The notes under the pieces were generated by a model. The model did no database searches. It was not told the DNA's origin and worked only from the letters and a program-made list of their open reading frames with translations. 64,000 nt of DNA from Bacteroidales bacterium (lineage in GTDB: Bacteria; Bacteroidota; Bacteroidia; Bacteroidales; UBA932). This document shows, piece after piece, positions 46,044-54,610 of the stretch (the stretch's first letter is position 1; each line of letters starts with the position of its first letter). The stretch lies in NCBI GenBank assembly GCA_017399905.1, contig JAFQAR010000103.1:1-64000 (forward strand). The letters run 5' to 3'. The translations under genes and the position numbers were made by a program.

Positions 46044-46061
46044 TGTGCAAAAATACACAAT

Positions 46062-46448
46062 CTATTTGTCCTCACCAAGCGAATTCTTGAGCATTGTGAT
46101 GATTTCGTTCTTGCTTTTTATGGTTTCTTCGAGTGAAGCTACCAGTTTCTTCAGGTCTTCGACCCTTGTTTCAAGTATGGTGATCTGTCCTCCGTATTCC
46201 TGCCTTACGTCTTCAAGGAAAGGACCGTCTGACTGTTCCGGAGCGTAGCCCAGCAGGATTTCCTCCACCGAAGTTCCGAGTATCTCAGCCGCATGCGGAA
46301 TGTGCGGGCTGATCATGGCTGTCTCACCCTTCTCGAAGTCTCTGTAAGAGGTAAGGGACATGCCCATCTTATGCGCCATCTCCTCTTGCGTGAGGTTGCG
46401 GTTCCTGCGCAGGTTCCTTATGTTGTTCTTGATAGAAGTGTTGTCCAT
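46062..46448 (-). CDS. XRE-family regulator with coiled-coil tail
   Basis: 128 residues from ATG 46448; a longer open frame upstream (46481) would overlap the promoter. HTH of the Cro/CI type: IRNLRRNRNLTQEEMAHKMGMSLTSYRDFEKGE (here shown by LTQEEMAHKMG and SLTSYRDFEKG), residues about 5-62. The C-terminal ~60 residues form a coiled coil (ITILETRVEDLKKLVASLEET), likely for dimerisation. Divergent from a small ORF across a region with an 8-bp inverted repeat. Not phage-like in context. Confidence 0.88.
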   Translation of the reverse strand: MDNTSIKNNIRNLRRNRNLTQEEMAHKMGMSLTSYRDFEKGETAMISPHIPHAAEILGTSVEEILLGYAPEQSDGPFLEDVRQEYGGQITILETRVEDLKKLVASLEETIKSKNEIITMLKNSLGEDK

Positions 46449-46478
46449 TCTTGTCCCGAAATAATGATAGGTCGGTGA

Positions 46479-46644
46479 CAAAAGTATGCCTTAAAGCAAC
46501 GCGCTATAAACAGGAAAATCCGACGAATGACCGGTAATTCCGGCTAAAAAAGAGAAAAGATGATAAAAAAAAGAAAAATATGACGTGATTTCCCGCCATT
46601 TCGTCACAAAAAGTTGGTTTTTCCGTTTGTGACTGTCAGATTTG
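46479..46644. promoter_or_regulatory. Divergent control region of XRE gene and small ORF
   Basis: Minus strand -7 TACTTTTG (46486-46479) for the XRE gene. Plus strand -33 TTG (46614-46616), 20 bp, -7-like CAGATTTG (46637-46644) for the small ORF. GTCACAAA (46603-46610) and TTTGTGAC (46626-46633) are perfect inverted repeats on both sides of the plus-strand -33 element: a likely operator. Confidence 0.55.
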
Positions 46645-46654
46645 CAGAAAACAG

Positions 46655-46861
46655 ATGCGTACTATGGAAAAATGTTATGAGAGCCTGTGCAGGCTCATGA
46701 ACGACGGCAGGGTGATCAGGAGCCGTACCGCTGACTTCTCTTCCCTTTGCAGGAGCGTAGGGGCTGACGAGACCGGATTGTCGAACATGCTCTACAGGGA
46801 TTTCGGAATGTCCGGGGATGAGATTCTTGAGGCTTTCAGGACCGGTCATGTGAAAAAATGA
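46655..46861 (+). CDS. Small conserved-looking protein, possible helix-turn-helix fold
   Basis: 68 residues (65 if started at the second ATG, 46664). No signal peptide, no membrane helix. DFSSLCRSVGADETGLSNML and YRDFGMSGDEILEAFR read like the HTH of AraC- or TetR-type proteins but without other domains. Even codon use, its own promoter-like sequence and a probable operator suggest it is real. The function is unknown; it could be a small DNA-binding or adaptor protein. Confidence 0.6.
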   Translation: MRTMEKCYESLCRLMNDGRVIRSRTADFSSLCRSVGADETGLSNMLYRDFGMSGDEILEAFRTGHVKK

Positions 46862-46883
46862 TTCAAATATATGGGCGGATTTA

Positions 46884-46951
46884 TTGATATTGCAACATAA
46901 ATTCATTAGATTTGCGAGGATGTGTCTTATGTTGACACTGACTGAACATAA
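46884..46951 (+). promoter_or_regulatory. Promoter and structured leader of the EF-G2 gene
   Basis: -33 TTG (46884-46886), 20 bp, -7 TAGATTTG (46907-46914). The leader has two overlapping hairpins: GTGTC (46922-46926) with GACAC (46934-46938), and TTATGTT (46927-46933) with AACATAA (46945-46951). They cannot both form. Confidence 0.55.
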
Positions 46952-46977
46952 TTACAAACACAATAACACAAGAACTG

Positions 46978-49131
46978 ATGAAAGCTTATTCAACCAAAAA
47001 CATCCGTAATGTGGTTCTGCTTGGTAGCACCAAGTCAGGTAAGACCACGTTATCTGAAGCGATGCTTTACGAAGGTAAGGTCATTGACAGAAGAGGTACA
47101 GTAGAGGCAAAGAACACTGTTTCTGACAATGCCGAGATCGAGCAGATCAACCAGAGATCGATCTATGCGACTCCGCTCTATGCCGAGTTCATGGATACGA
47201 AATTCAATATCATCGACACTCCGGGCGCGGACGACTTCGTAGGTGGAGCGGTATCTGCCTTCAAGGTTTGCGACACAGGTGTGCTCGTTGTCAATGCACA
47301 GCAGGGCGTCGAGGTAGGTACGCAGATCTACTCACGCTATGCGAAGGAATACGGAATTCCTCTTATCGTTGCCGTCAACCAGCTTGACGGAGAGAAGGCT
47401 TCATGGGAGACGACGCTCGAATCCATGAAGGAGGCCTTCGGAAACAAGCCTGTCGTGGTCCAGTATCCTGTAAACGTGGGACCTGCTTTCGACGGCTTCG
47501 TTGACGTACTCAAGATGAAGTATTATCGTTTTGCAGGAGATACAGGAAAGCGTGAAGACCTCGAGATCCCTGCAGAATATGCCGATGAGGCGGAAGAGCT
47601 CAGAAACGAGCTCATCGAGCGTGCTGCAGAATATGACGACACTCTCATGGAGACTTTCTTCGAGCAGGGTTCGCTTTCTGAGGATGAGATCAGAAAGGGT
47701 CTCGGAATCGGTATCCGTGAAGGTGCGGTAATGCCTGTATTCTGTCTTTCCGCAAAGAAGGATATCGGTGTGAAGCGTCTCATGGAGTTCACTATCCGCA
47801 CAGCTGCATCCCCTGCAGAGCGCGTGGGCGTGACAAAGGATGGAAAAGAGATCGAGTGCAAGCAGGAGGCTCCTGTATCACTCTTCATATATAAGACGGC
47901 TGTGGAGCAGCATCTCGGTGAAGTCGCATACTTCAAGGTGATGTCAGGAGAACTCACTGAAGGCATGGACCTCGAGAATCCTGAGACCGGCGACAAGGAG
48001 AGGATTTCCGCTATCTATGCCGTTGCAGGAAAGAAGAAGGAGAAGGTGACCGACCTCCATGCAGGTGATATCGGATGTACCGTCAAGCTCCGTGCAGCAA
48101 AGACAAACGTGACCCTCTGCACTCCAGGTACGGACATCTGCTACAAGGAGATCGTATTCCCTCACTACAAGTACCGCTGCGCCGTGAAGGCAAAGGATGC
48201 GAAGGATGAGGAGAAGGTAAGCGAGGCTATGGCCAAGATCGCAGCCGAGGACCCTACATACATCATCGAATACCACAAGGAGATGAAGCAGACCATCCTC
48301 AAGGGTCAGGGCGAACAGCATGTGAACACTCTCAAGTGGAGACTCCAGAACGAGAACAAGCTCGAGATCGAATTCTCTGCACCTAAGATATCTTATCGTG
48401 AGACCATCACGAAGGTTGCATGCGCAGACTACCGTCACAAGAAGCAGTCGGGTGGTGCCGGCCAGTTCGGTGAGGTTCACCTTCTCATCGCTCCTTATCA
48501 GGAGGGCGTGGATCCGGGCAACCGCTTCAAGGTTGACGGAAAGGAAGTTGTCCTCAACATCAAGGGCAAGGAAGAGTATGACCTTCCATGGGGCGGTAAG
48601 CTCGAGTACTACAACTGCGTGGTCGGCGGTGCGATCGATGCACGCTTCATGCCTGCCATCCTCAAGGGTATCAACGAGAAGATGAGCGAAGGCCCTCTTA
48701 CCGGTTCCCTCGCGCGCGACATCCGCGTATATGTATATGACGGTAAGATGCATCCGGTAGATTCAAATGAAATCTCTTTCGTTCTTGCATCACGCAACGC
48801 CTTCAAGGAGGCTTTCCGTATCGCAGGTCCGAAGATCATGGAGCCTATCTACAACGTAGAGGTCCTCACTCCTACAGAGTACATGGGCGCATGTATGTCA
48901 GACCTCCAGAACCGTCGTGCAATCATCGAGGGAATGGGTACTGACAAGGGATTCGACACTATCAAGGCACGAGTTCCTCTCGCAGAGCTCTACCGCTATT
49001 CTACAACTCTCAGCTCTCTCTCATCAGGAAGCGCAACCTTCACAATGGACTTCGCGGACTATCAGCCTGTACCGGGCGACGTTCAGGAGAAGCTCCTGAA
49101 GGCTTATCTCGAGGAAGAGAAGGAAGACTGA
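46978..49131 (+). CDS. fusA2: EF-G paralog (EF-G2 type) with altered GTPase site
   Basis: 717 residues, full five-domain EF-G layout. The P-loop GSTKSGKTT (16-24) is kept, but the switch II motif reads DTPGADDF: Ala84 replaces the catalytic His of DTPGHVDF. G4 is NQLD (134-137) instead of NKMD, and the switch I RGITI is replaced by RSIYAT. Domain IV shows KQSGGAGQFGEVHL, where EF-G has the SGG.GQ[FY]GxV block. From memory, Bacteroides EF-G2 (BT2167) translocates without GTPase activity and is induced by the carbon regulator Cur; the substitutions seen here agree. Own promoter and terminator. The canonical fusA must lie elsewhere. Confidence 0.85.
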   Translation: MKAYSTKNIRNVVLLGSTKSGKTTLSEAMLYEGKVIDRRGTVEAKNTVSDNAEIEQINQRSIYATPLYAEFMDTKFNIIDTPGADDFVGGAVSAFKVCDTGVLVVNAQQGVEVGTQIYSRYAKEYGIPLIVAVNQLDGEKASWETTLESMKEAFGNKPVVVQYPVNVGPAFDGFVDVLKMKYYRFAGDTGKREDLEIPAEYADEAEELRNELIERAAEYDDTLMETFFEQGSLSEDEIRKGLGIGIREGAVMPVFCLSAKKDIGVKRLMEFTIRTAASPAERVGVTKDGKEIECKQEAPVSLFIYKTAVEQHLGEVAYFKVMSGELTEGMDLENPETGDKERISAIYAVAGKKKEKVTDLHAGDIGCTVKLRAAKTNVTLCTPGTDICYKEIVFPHYKYRCAVKAKDAKDEEKVSEAMAKIAAEDPTYIIEYHKEMKQTILKGQGEQHVNTLKWRLQNENKLEIEFSAPKISYRETITKVACADYRHKKQSGGAGQFGEVHLLIAPYQEGVDPGNRFKVDGKEVVLNIKGKEEYDLPWGGKLEYYNCVVGGAIDARFMPAILKGINEKMSEGPLTGSLARDIRVYVYDGKMHPVDSNEISFVLASRNAFKEAFRIAGPKIMEPIYNVEVLTPTEYMGACMSDLQNRRAIIEGMGTDKGFDTIKARVPLAELYRYSTTLSSLSSGSATFTMDFADYQPVPGDVQEKLLKAYLEEEKED

Positions 49132-49150
49132 TAATTGATGTCCGATATGT

Positions 49151-49184
49151 CAAGGGCGGCTTGTGTGAAGCCGCCCTTGTTTTC
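49151..49184 (+). terminator. Terminator after the EF-G2 gene
   Basis: Perfect 12-bp stem CAAGGGCGGCTT / AAGCCGCCCTTG with a 5-nt loop, followed by TTTTC. Confidence 0.92.
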
Positions 49185-49276
49185 TCTATATTTTCAATTT
49201 TGATTCATTTCTTGCAGATTTGATACTTTGGGTCGAGTGTTTGGGGCATATTTTTAACAGGTGTTTCAATTTTAAA

Positions 49277-49327
49277 TACATTTGTTTCAAAAATACATAA
49301 TCCAAGACCCTTCATTTGTTAAATTTG
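49277..49327 (+). promoter_or_regulatory. Candidate promoters for the SusCD locus
   Basis: Two TAnnTTTG boxes: TACATTTG (49277-49284) and TAAATTTG (49320-49327), the second 60 bp before the susC ATG. The 256-bp gap from the EF-G2 gene is AT-rich and otherwise featureless. No sigma/anti-sigma pair or hybrid two-component gene is next to the locus. Confidence 0.5.
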
Positions 49328-49387
49328 TTTGTTTGAAAATAATTACTAACCAACTCCCTAACGGGAAACACTAAATTTAACCCAACC

Positions 49388-52300
49388 ATGATGAAAAGGA
49401 AAACTCTTGCTCATCTGTTCGGACTTATGGCGTTTCTGCTCCTTACGTCCGTACAATCTTTCGCTCAGAACCTGAACGTTTCAGGTAGGGTTCTGGATGA
49501 AAATGGGGAAGGTCTGATCGGTGCCGGCGTGGTGATCCAAGGAACCACGAAAGGTACGATTACGGACATAGATGGAAATTACGAACTTTCCGTTCCCCAG
49601 GGTGCTACGCTCGAATTTTCTTGCGTGGGCTATGCGACACAGTCGGTCGAGGTCACTGGTTCTCGACTTGATGTGACTCTGGCTCCTGACAAGAGATTGA
49701 TTGACGAGTCTGTAGTCATCGCCTATGGTTCGCAGAACAAGGTCACCATCACGGGTGCCGTTACTGCAGTCAGTGGTGAATCTCTCATGAAATCACCTGT
49801 TGCAAACGTTGCGAACGCGCTTCAGGGTAACCTCCCGGGCGTTTCTGCCGTACAGCCATCAGGTATGCCTGGTGCCGATGAACCGGTCATCAGAATCCGT
49901 GGCGTCGGATCCCTCAACAGCGCGGAACCTCTCGTTCTCGTCGACGGTGTGGAGCGTCCGTTCTCGCAGCTCGATCCTAACGAAATCGAGAGTATCTCAG
50001 TGCTCAAGGATGCTTCAGCAACTGCCGTATTCGGTGTGCGTGGTGCGAACGGTGTCATCCTCGTGACTACAAAGCGTGGTGAAGTCGGAAAGGCTTCCGT
50101 GACTGCTTCCTTAAGTGCGGCTATGCAGAGCATCTCGCAGTTCGTGGAGTTCACAGACTCATATACATATGGCCAGATGTGGAACTATATGGCCATAACC
50201 GATGCCCGTCCTATGAGCGAGTGGCCTGGAACGGTGAATATTTCGGACTATACTCCTTATGCAAACGACGGTATACGATTCAGTCAGGAGGTAATGGAAC
50301 ATTTCCGTCTCGGAGATATGCCTCAGACCTTCCCAAGCATGAACTGGATCGACTATATAATGAATGATACAGCATGGCAGGAGCAGGCCAATGTGAATGT
50401 AAGCGGTGGTACTGACAGAGTAAGATATTTCGTTTCTGCCGGTTTCCTCAATCAGAATTCACTCTTCAAGACCTTCTCAAGCAATAAGAACGAGACATTT
50501 GACTATCAGCGTCTTAACTATCGTGCGAACCTTGATATCGATATCTCGAAATACAGCCAGCTGAACCTTACTCTCGGAGGCCGTATGCAGGACCGCAACA
50601 CCATGGGTGGCGGTGAGGGTTTCCTCTTCCGTTATCTTCAGGGCGCGACTCCATATGCAGGAGCAGGAATCGACGAGCAGGGACGCCATATCGTTTCGGA
50701 TCCTTCTATTGTCGGACCTTTTGACCGTTCTGCTCTCTCGAACTACTACAACCTCGGTTATGTGAACGAGAGTACGAATGTCCTCAACTTCGACATTCAG
50801 TACAAGCTTGACATGAGCTTCCTTACCAAGGGTCTGGATTTCAAGGTGAAGGCATCTTACAACTCTGAATATACGGCACAGAAGAACCGTCAGAACGGTT
50901 TCGGTACAGGTGTCCAGTATATCGCTACCCTCGTAAACGGCGAAGAAGTCCTCAGAAAGGAGGATGTGACCTGGCCTATTCCTTACAATGAAGCTAAATG
51001 GGGAAGCCGTAACTGGTATGCTGAGGCAAGTTTCAACTATGCCCGCAGATTCGGCAAGCATAATGTAGGCGCCCTCCTTCTCTACAACCAGAGCAAGAGC
51101 TATTATCCTTGGGATTCTGACAACAGTCTCTATCAGTCCATCCCTAAGGGTTATGTAGGTCTTGTAGGACGCGTGACTTACGACTATGATACCAAGTATC
51201 TCCTTGACTTCAACATCGGTTATAACGGTTCCGAAAACTTTGCTCCAGGCAAGCGTTATGGTCTCTTCCCTTCAGTCTCTGTAGGTTGGATTCCTTCGCA
51301 GGAAAAGTGGTGGGAGCCGGTCAAGAACGTTGTCAGCTACCTTAAGTTCCGTGCTTCATACGGTCTTGTAGGTAATGATAGTACAAACGGTGCGCGTTTC
51401 CTTTATCTGCCAGGTGCATGGCAGTTCTATCAGGGATCGATGACAGTGAATCCTCAGGATCGTGGAACCAACTTCGGTACAAACGGAAACTGGCTCCAGG
51501 CTGTAAAGGAACTTACTGCAGGTAACCCTAATGTGACCTGGGAAAAGGCGACCAAGATCAATGTCGGTGTGGATGCGGGATTCTTCAAGGATCAGCTCCA
51601 TGCATATGTGGACTTCTTCTGGGAAGACCGTAAGGACATCCTCGTGTCAAACGCATCTACACTTTCTGCGGTTACATCACTTCCTTCAAGCTATGTGAAC
51701 GAAGGACGCGTGAAGAACCACGGTTTCGAGGTTACATTGAACTGGGAGCAGAAGTTCGGAGATTTCCGTTACTCTATCTCTCCTAACTTTGCATTTGCGA
51801 AGAATAAAGTTATCGAGATGCTTGAGGTGAAGCCTATGTATGACTATCTGAGCCACACTGGACTTCCTGTAGGACAGCGTTTCGGTTATGACCTCTTCGA
51901 GTTCTATCAGGAGGGTACCGAGGAGCGTTATTATGAGAAGTATGGCGTTGAGATGCCTGATCAGAATATTGAACTCAAATACGGTGACTGTGTCTATGTT
52001 GACCTGAATGACGACGGAATCATTGACCAGAACGACCAGAAGCCTCTCGGCTATACCGACAACCCTGAGATCACATATTCGGTGAACTTCAACTTCCAGT
52101 GGAAGGGTCTCGACTTCTCTATGCTGTGGATCGGTGCCGACCACGTGAGCCGTTCATTGAACGGATACTTCCGTGCTCAGTTCGGTTCTACAAACACGTC
52201 TGCCCTCACTCAGTGGGTTGCCGACAACTCATGGACAGAAGATAATCCTGATGCGATCCTGCCTCGTATATCCATCACAAACCGTGTACACAACAACCGT

Positions 52301-52546
52301 GATTCACAGGCATGGATCATTGATTCGAAGTATGTACGTCTGAAGAACGTAGAGCTCGGTTATACATTTACCCCTAAGAAGAAGTCGTTCTTCAATTATA
52401 TAAGGGTATATGCTTCCGGAAACAACCTTCTCACTTTCGCGGACTTCAAGGGTAACGACCCTGAAGCTCCTGGATCAGGACTTGACTATGGTATGCGATA
52501 TCCGATGACACGTCTCTTCAACATTGGAGCGCAGTTTAACTTCTAA
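49388..52546 (+). CDS. SusC/RagA TonB-dependent outer-membrane transporter 1
   Basis: 1052 residues; the ATG at 49391 is an equal alternative. Signal peptide ending SFAQ, CarboxypepD_reg-like N-terminal domain (about 27-110, NVSGRVLDENGEGLIGAGV), TonB-box region (DESVVIAYGSQ), plug (LQGNLPGVSAVQ, RIRGVGSLNSAEPLVLVDGVER, VLKDASATAVFGVRGANGV), then a 22-strand barrel ending in aromatic NIGAQFNF. Imports oligosaccharides with the SusD lid encoded 12 bp downstream. Substrate unknown; the long plug and lack of enzymes in the locus give no hint. Confidence 0.95.
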   Translation: MMKRKTLAHLFGLMAFLLLTSVQSFAQNLNVSGRVLDENGEGLIGAGVVIQGTTKGTITDIDGNYELSVPQGATLEFSCVGYATQSVEVTGSRLDVTLAPDKRLIDESVVIAYGSQNKVTITGAVTAVSGESLMKSPVANVANALQGNLPGVSAVQPSGMPGADEPVIRIRGVGSLNSAEPLVLVDGVERPFSQLDPNEIESISVLKDASATAVFGVRGANGVILVTTKRGEVGKASVTASLSAAMQSISQFVEFTDSYTYGQMWNYMAITDARPMSEWPGTVNISDYTPYANDGIRFSQEVMEHFRLGDMPQTFPSMNWIDYIMNDTAWQEQANVNVSGGTDRVRYFVSAGFLNQNSLFKTFSSNKNETFDYQRLNYRANLDIDISKYSQLNLTLGGRMQDRNTMGGGEGFLFRYLQGATPYAGAGIDEQGRHIVSDPSIVGPFDRSALSNYYNLGYVNESTNVLNFDIQYKLDMSFLTKGLDFKVKASYNSEYTAQKNRQNGFGTGVQYIATLVNGEEVLRKEDVTWPIPYNEAKWGSRNWYAEASFNYARRFGKHNVGALLLYNQSKSYYPWDSDNSLYQSIPKGYVGLVGRVTYDYDTKYLLDFNIGYNGSENFAPGKRYGLFPSVSVGWIPSQEKWWEPVKNVVSYLKFRASYGLVGNDSTNGARFLYLPGAWQFYQGSMTVNPQDRGTNFGTNGNWLQAVKELTAGNPNVTWEKATKINVGVDAGFFKDQLHAYVDFFWEDRKDILVSNASTLSAVTSLPSSYVNEGRVKNHGFEVTLNWEQKFGDFRYSISPNFAFAKNKVIEMLEVKPMYDYLSHTGLPVGQRFGYDLFEFYQEGTEERYYEKYGVEMPDQNIELKYGDCVYVDLNDDGIIDQNDQKPLGYTDNPEITYSVNFNFQWKGLDFSMLWIGADHVSRSLNGYFRAQFGSTNTSALTQWVADNSWTEDNPDAILPRISITNRVHNNRDSQAWIIDSKYVRLKNVELGYTFTPKKKSFFNYIRVYASGNNLLTFADFKGNDPEAPGSGLDYGMRYPMTRLFNIGAQFNF

Positions 52547-52558
52547 TCGCTATACGAA

Positions 52559-54592
52559 ATGAAAAAGATATTGAATAATATACTTGTTCTGGGAATCTGT
52601 GCAGCCTTCTTCAGCACATCGTGCGTTGAGAAGTTTGCTGTAGGTGATGCCTTTCTTGAGAAGGCTCCAGGCGTTGATGTCAATATAGATACCGTATTCA
52701 CGAATGCTGAATACACCCGTAACTTCCTGTGGGGTGCATACGGACAGATATATTGTACATATACTTCCGGAAACATGATGAACGGTGCGCCTATCGACGC
52801 CCTTTCTGACTCATATCATTGTTACTGCGGCTGGGGTGGCCCTATCCAGAGCTACTATCCTGGCGGACTTACTGAAGATGCCCAGGATACCGAAGACGGT
52901 AACTTCCAGGGTAAATTCTCTTATTCGACAATAACAGGAGGTCTTAACTCTGATTCTGGCGGACGAGTATCGATATATGAGACCGTGCGTAAGTGCTGGC
53001 AGCTTATCGAGAACATCGACAGGGTTCCGGACATGTCGGATGACGAGAAGAGCCGTCTCCGTGGTGAGGCCTACACCATCATGGCAAGCCGTTATTTCGA
53101 CGCCTTCCGTAATTTCGGTGGTCTCTGCCTCGCAAAGAAGGCATATGCGGTAGGTGAGAATTTCGAGGACGGACGTGCAACCGCATGGGAGACCGTAGAG
53201 TTCATCGACTCTCTCATCGTATGTGCAATTGATGAGCCTGGTTTCATCTGGAATATTCCTGATGCAGATCAGGGACAGTGGTCAGGCCGTCTTACAAAGG
53301 CTTCTGCAATGGCACTCCGTGCAAAGGTGTGGATGTTCGCTGCGTCGCCTCTCTTCAACAACGACAAGCCATATATGGAGTACAATCCTCTTAAGGTGAA
53401 CGAGTTCACAAACATCGAGCATGTATGGTTCGGAAAAGAGGATCCTACTCTCTGGAACCGTTGTCTTGAATATTGCAACGACTTTTTTGAGGAAAATGCT
53501 GCAAACGGCGACTATTATCAGCTGATTCAGCCTGCAACGCAGGATGAGGGCGGTTACCGTATGGCTTACAGAAGGGCTTACAGATATCGCAATGACGCTA
53601 CAAATCATGAGAAGCTTTTTGATGCTCACCCTACACAGTGGATTTCAAGTACCGGTGCAGACGGTGTCATTACAGAAAACGGCTGGGGCTGGGGCTGGAG
53701 AGGCTTCGCTCTTGACTGTCTGCGTCAGGGAGGAGCAGTTCCTACAAACGAGCTGATGGAATGTTTCGGCATGCAGGACGGACGTAATTTCCCATATGCT
53801 GACATTTATGGTGCCGGTAACAATCCTGACGGTATAGATATGTTTGCAGACCGTGACCCTCGTCTGTATGAGACCGTGGTTGTTCCAAGGGAATCTTTCC
53901 CTTCTGGTGTAGTAGGTGACTACTTGGGACAGACATATATCGATACATGGGTGAACGGTGGCATGGCCAAGAATTCAACATATGCAATCAATGCTGATGA
54001 TATAGCTACACACTATAAGAAATTCAAGTGGCTGCTCGATTATGACGGTGGAAAGATGGATGACGAGTTCATCGGCGTGTCTTATATCCGTCTTGCAGAG
54101 ATGTATCTCATCCGTGCTGAGGCCCGTGCTGAAACAAATGACCCTCAAGGTGCTCTTGATGACCTTCATGTTGTCCGCAGCCGCGTAGGCCTTGGAAGAC
54201 TTGAGACAATGAATCCAACCCTGAACCTCAAAGTAAACAAGGAGAATCTGATCAATGAGATTCTTCGTGAAAGAAACTGTGAGATCGGTGCAGAGTGCGG
54301 TGACCGTGTATATGATATGGTTCGCCGTATGCGTAAGGATCTTTTCACCAAGCCTCTCCATGAGATCAGAGTATATCGTCTCGATGAGAACGGCAACCGT
54401 ATGGAAGGTGATGATACTAAATGGGATCCTTCTACTCCTTGGCCAGATTTCGAATACGAGAAGATAAGGATTTCTGTTGGTGCTCGTGCGTGGTGGAATG
54501 AAGGATATTGGACAAACAAATGGTATCTTGATCCACTTTCCCGTATTGAGATTCAGAAAGGATATGGTCTTACTCAGAACCCTGGTTGGTAA
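52559..54592 (+). CDS. SusD/RagB-family outer-membrane lipoprotein 1
   Basis: 677 residues, larger than most SusD proteins (about 500-600). Lipobox FFSTSC (Cys22). TPR-type helices bearing the glycan-binding face: RGEAYTIMASRYFDAFRNFGGL, LRAKVWMFAASPLF and SYIRLAEMYLIRAEARAET (each shown in part); C-terminal LREINCEIG-like LRERNCEIGAECGDRVYD. Caps the SusC1 pore. In an operon with the other Sus-type genes. Confidence 0.93.
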   Translation: MKKILNNILVLGICAAFFSTSCVEKFAVGDAFLEKAPGVDVNIDTVFTNAEYTRNFLWGAYGQIYCTYTSGNMMNGAPIDALSDSYHCYCGWGGPIQSYYPGGLTEDAQDTEDGNFQGKFSYSTITGGLNSDSGGRVSIYETVRKCWQLIENIDRVPDMSDDEKSRLRGEAYTIMASRYFDAFRNFGGLCLAKKAYAVGENFEDGRATAWETVEFIDSLIVCAIDEPGFIWNIPDADQGQWSGRLTKASAMALRAKVWMFAASPLFNNDKPYMEYNPLKVNEFTNIEHVWFGKEDPTLWNRCLEYCNDFFEENAANGDYYQLIQPATQDEGGYRMAYRRAYRYRNDATNHEKLFDAHPTQWISSTGADGVITENGWGWGWRGFALDCLRQGGAVPTNELMECFGMQDGRNFPYADIYGAGNNPDGIDMFADRDPRLYETVVVPRESFPSGVVGDYLGQTYIDTWVNGGMAKNSTYAINADDIATHYKKFKWLLDYDGGKMDDEFIGVSYIRLAEMYLIRAEARAETNDPQGALDDLHVVRSRVGLGRLETMNPTLNLKVNKENLINEILRERNCEIGAECGDRVYDMVRRMRKDLFTKPLHEIRVYRLDENGNRMEGDDTKWDPSTPWPDFEYEKIRISVGARAWWNEGYWTNKWYLDPLSRIEIQKGYGLTQNPGW

Positions 54593-54610
54593 CAATTAGA
54601 ACTTATCATT

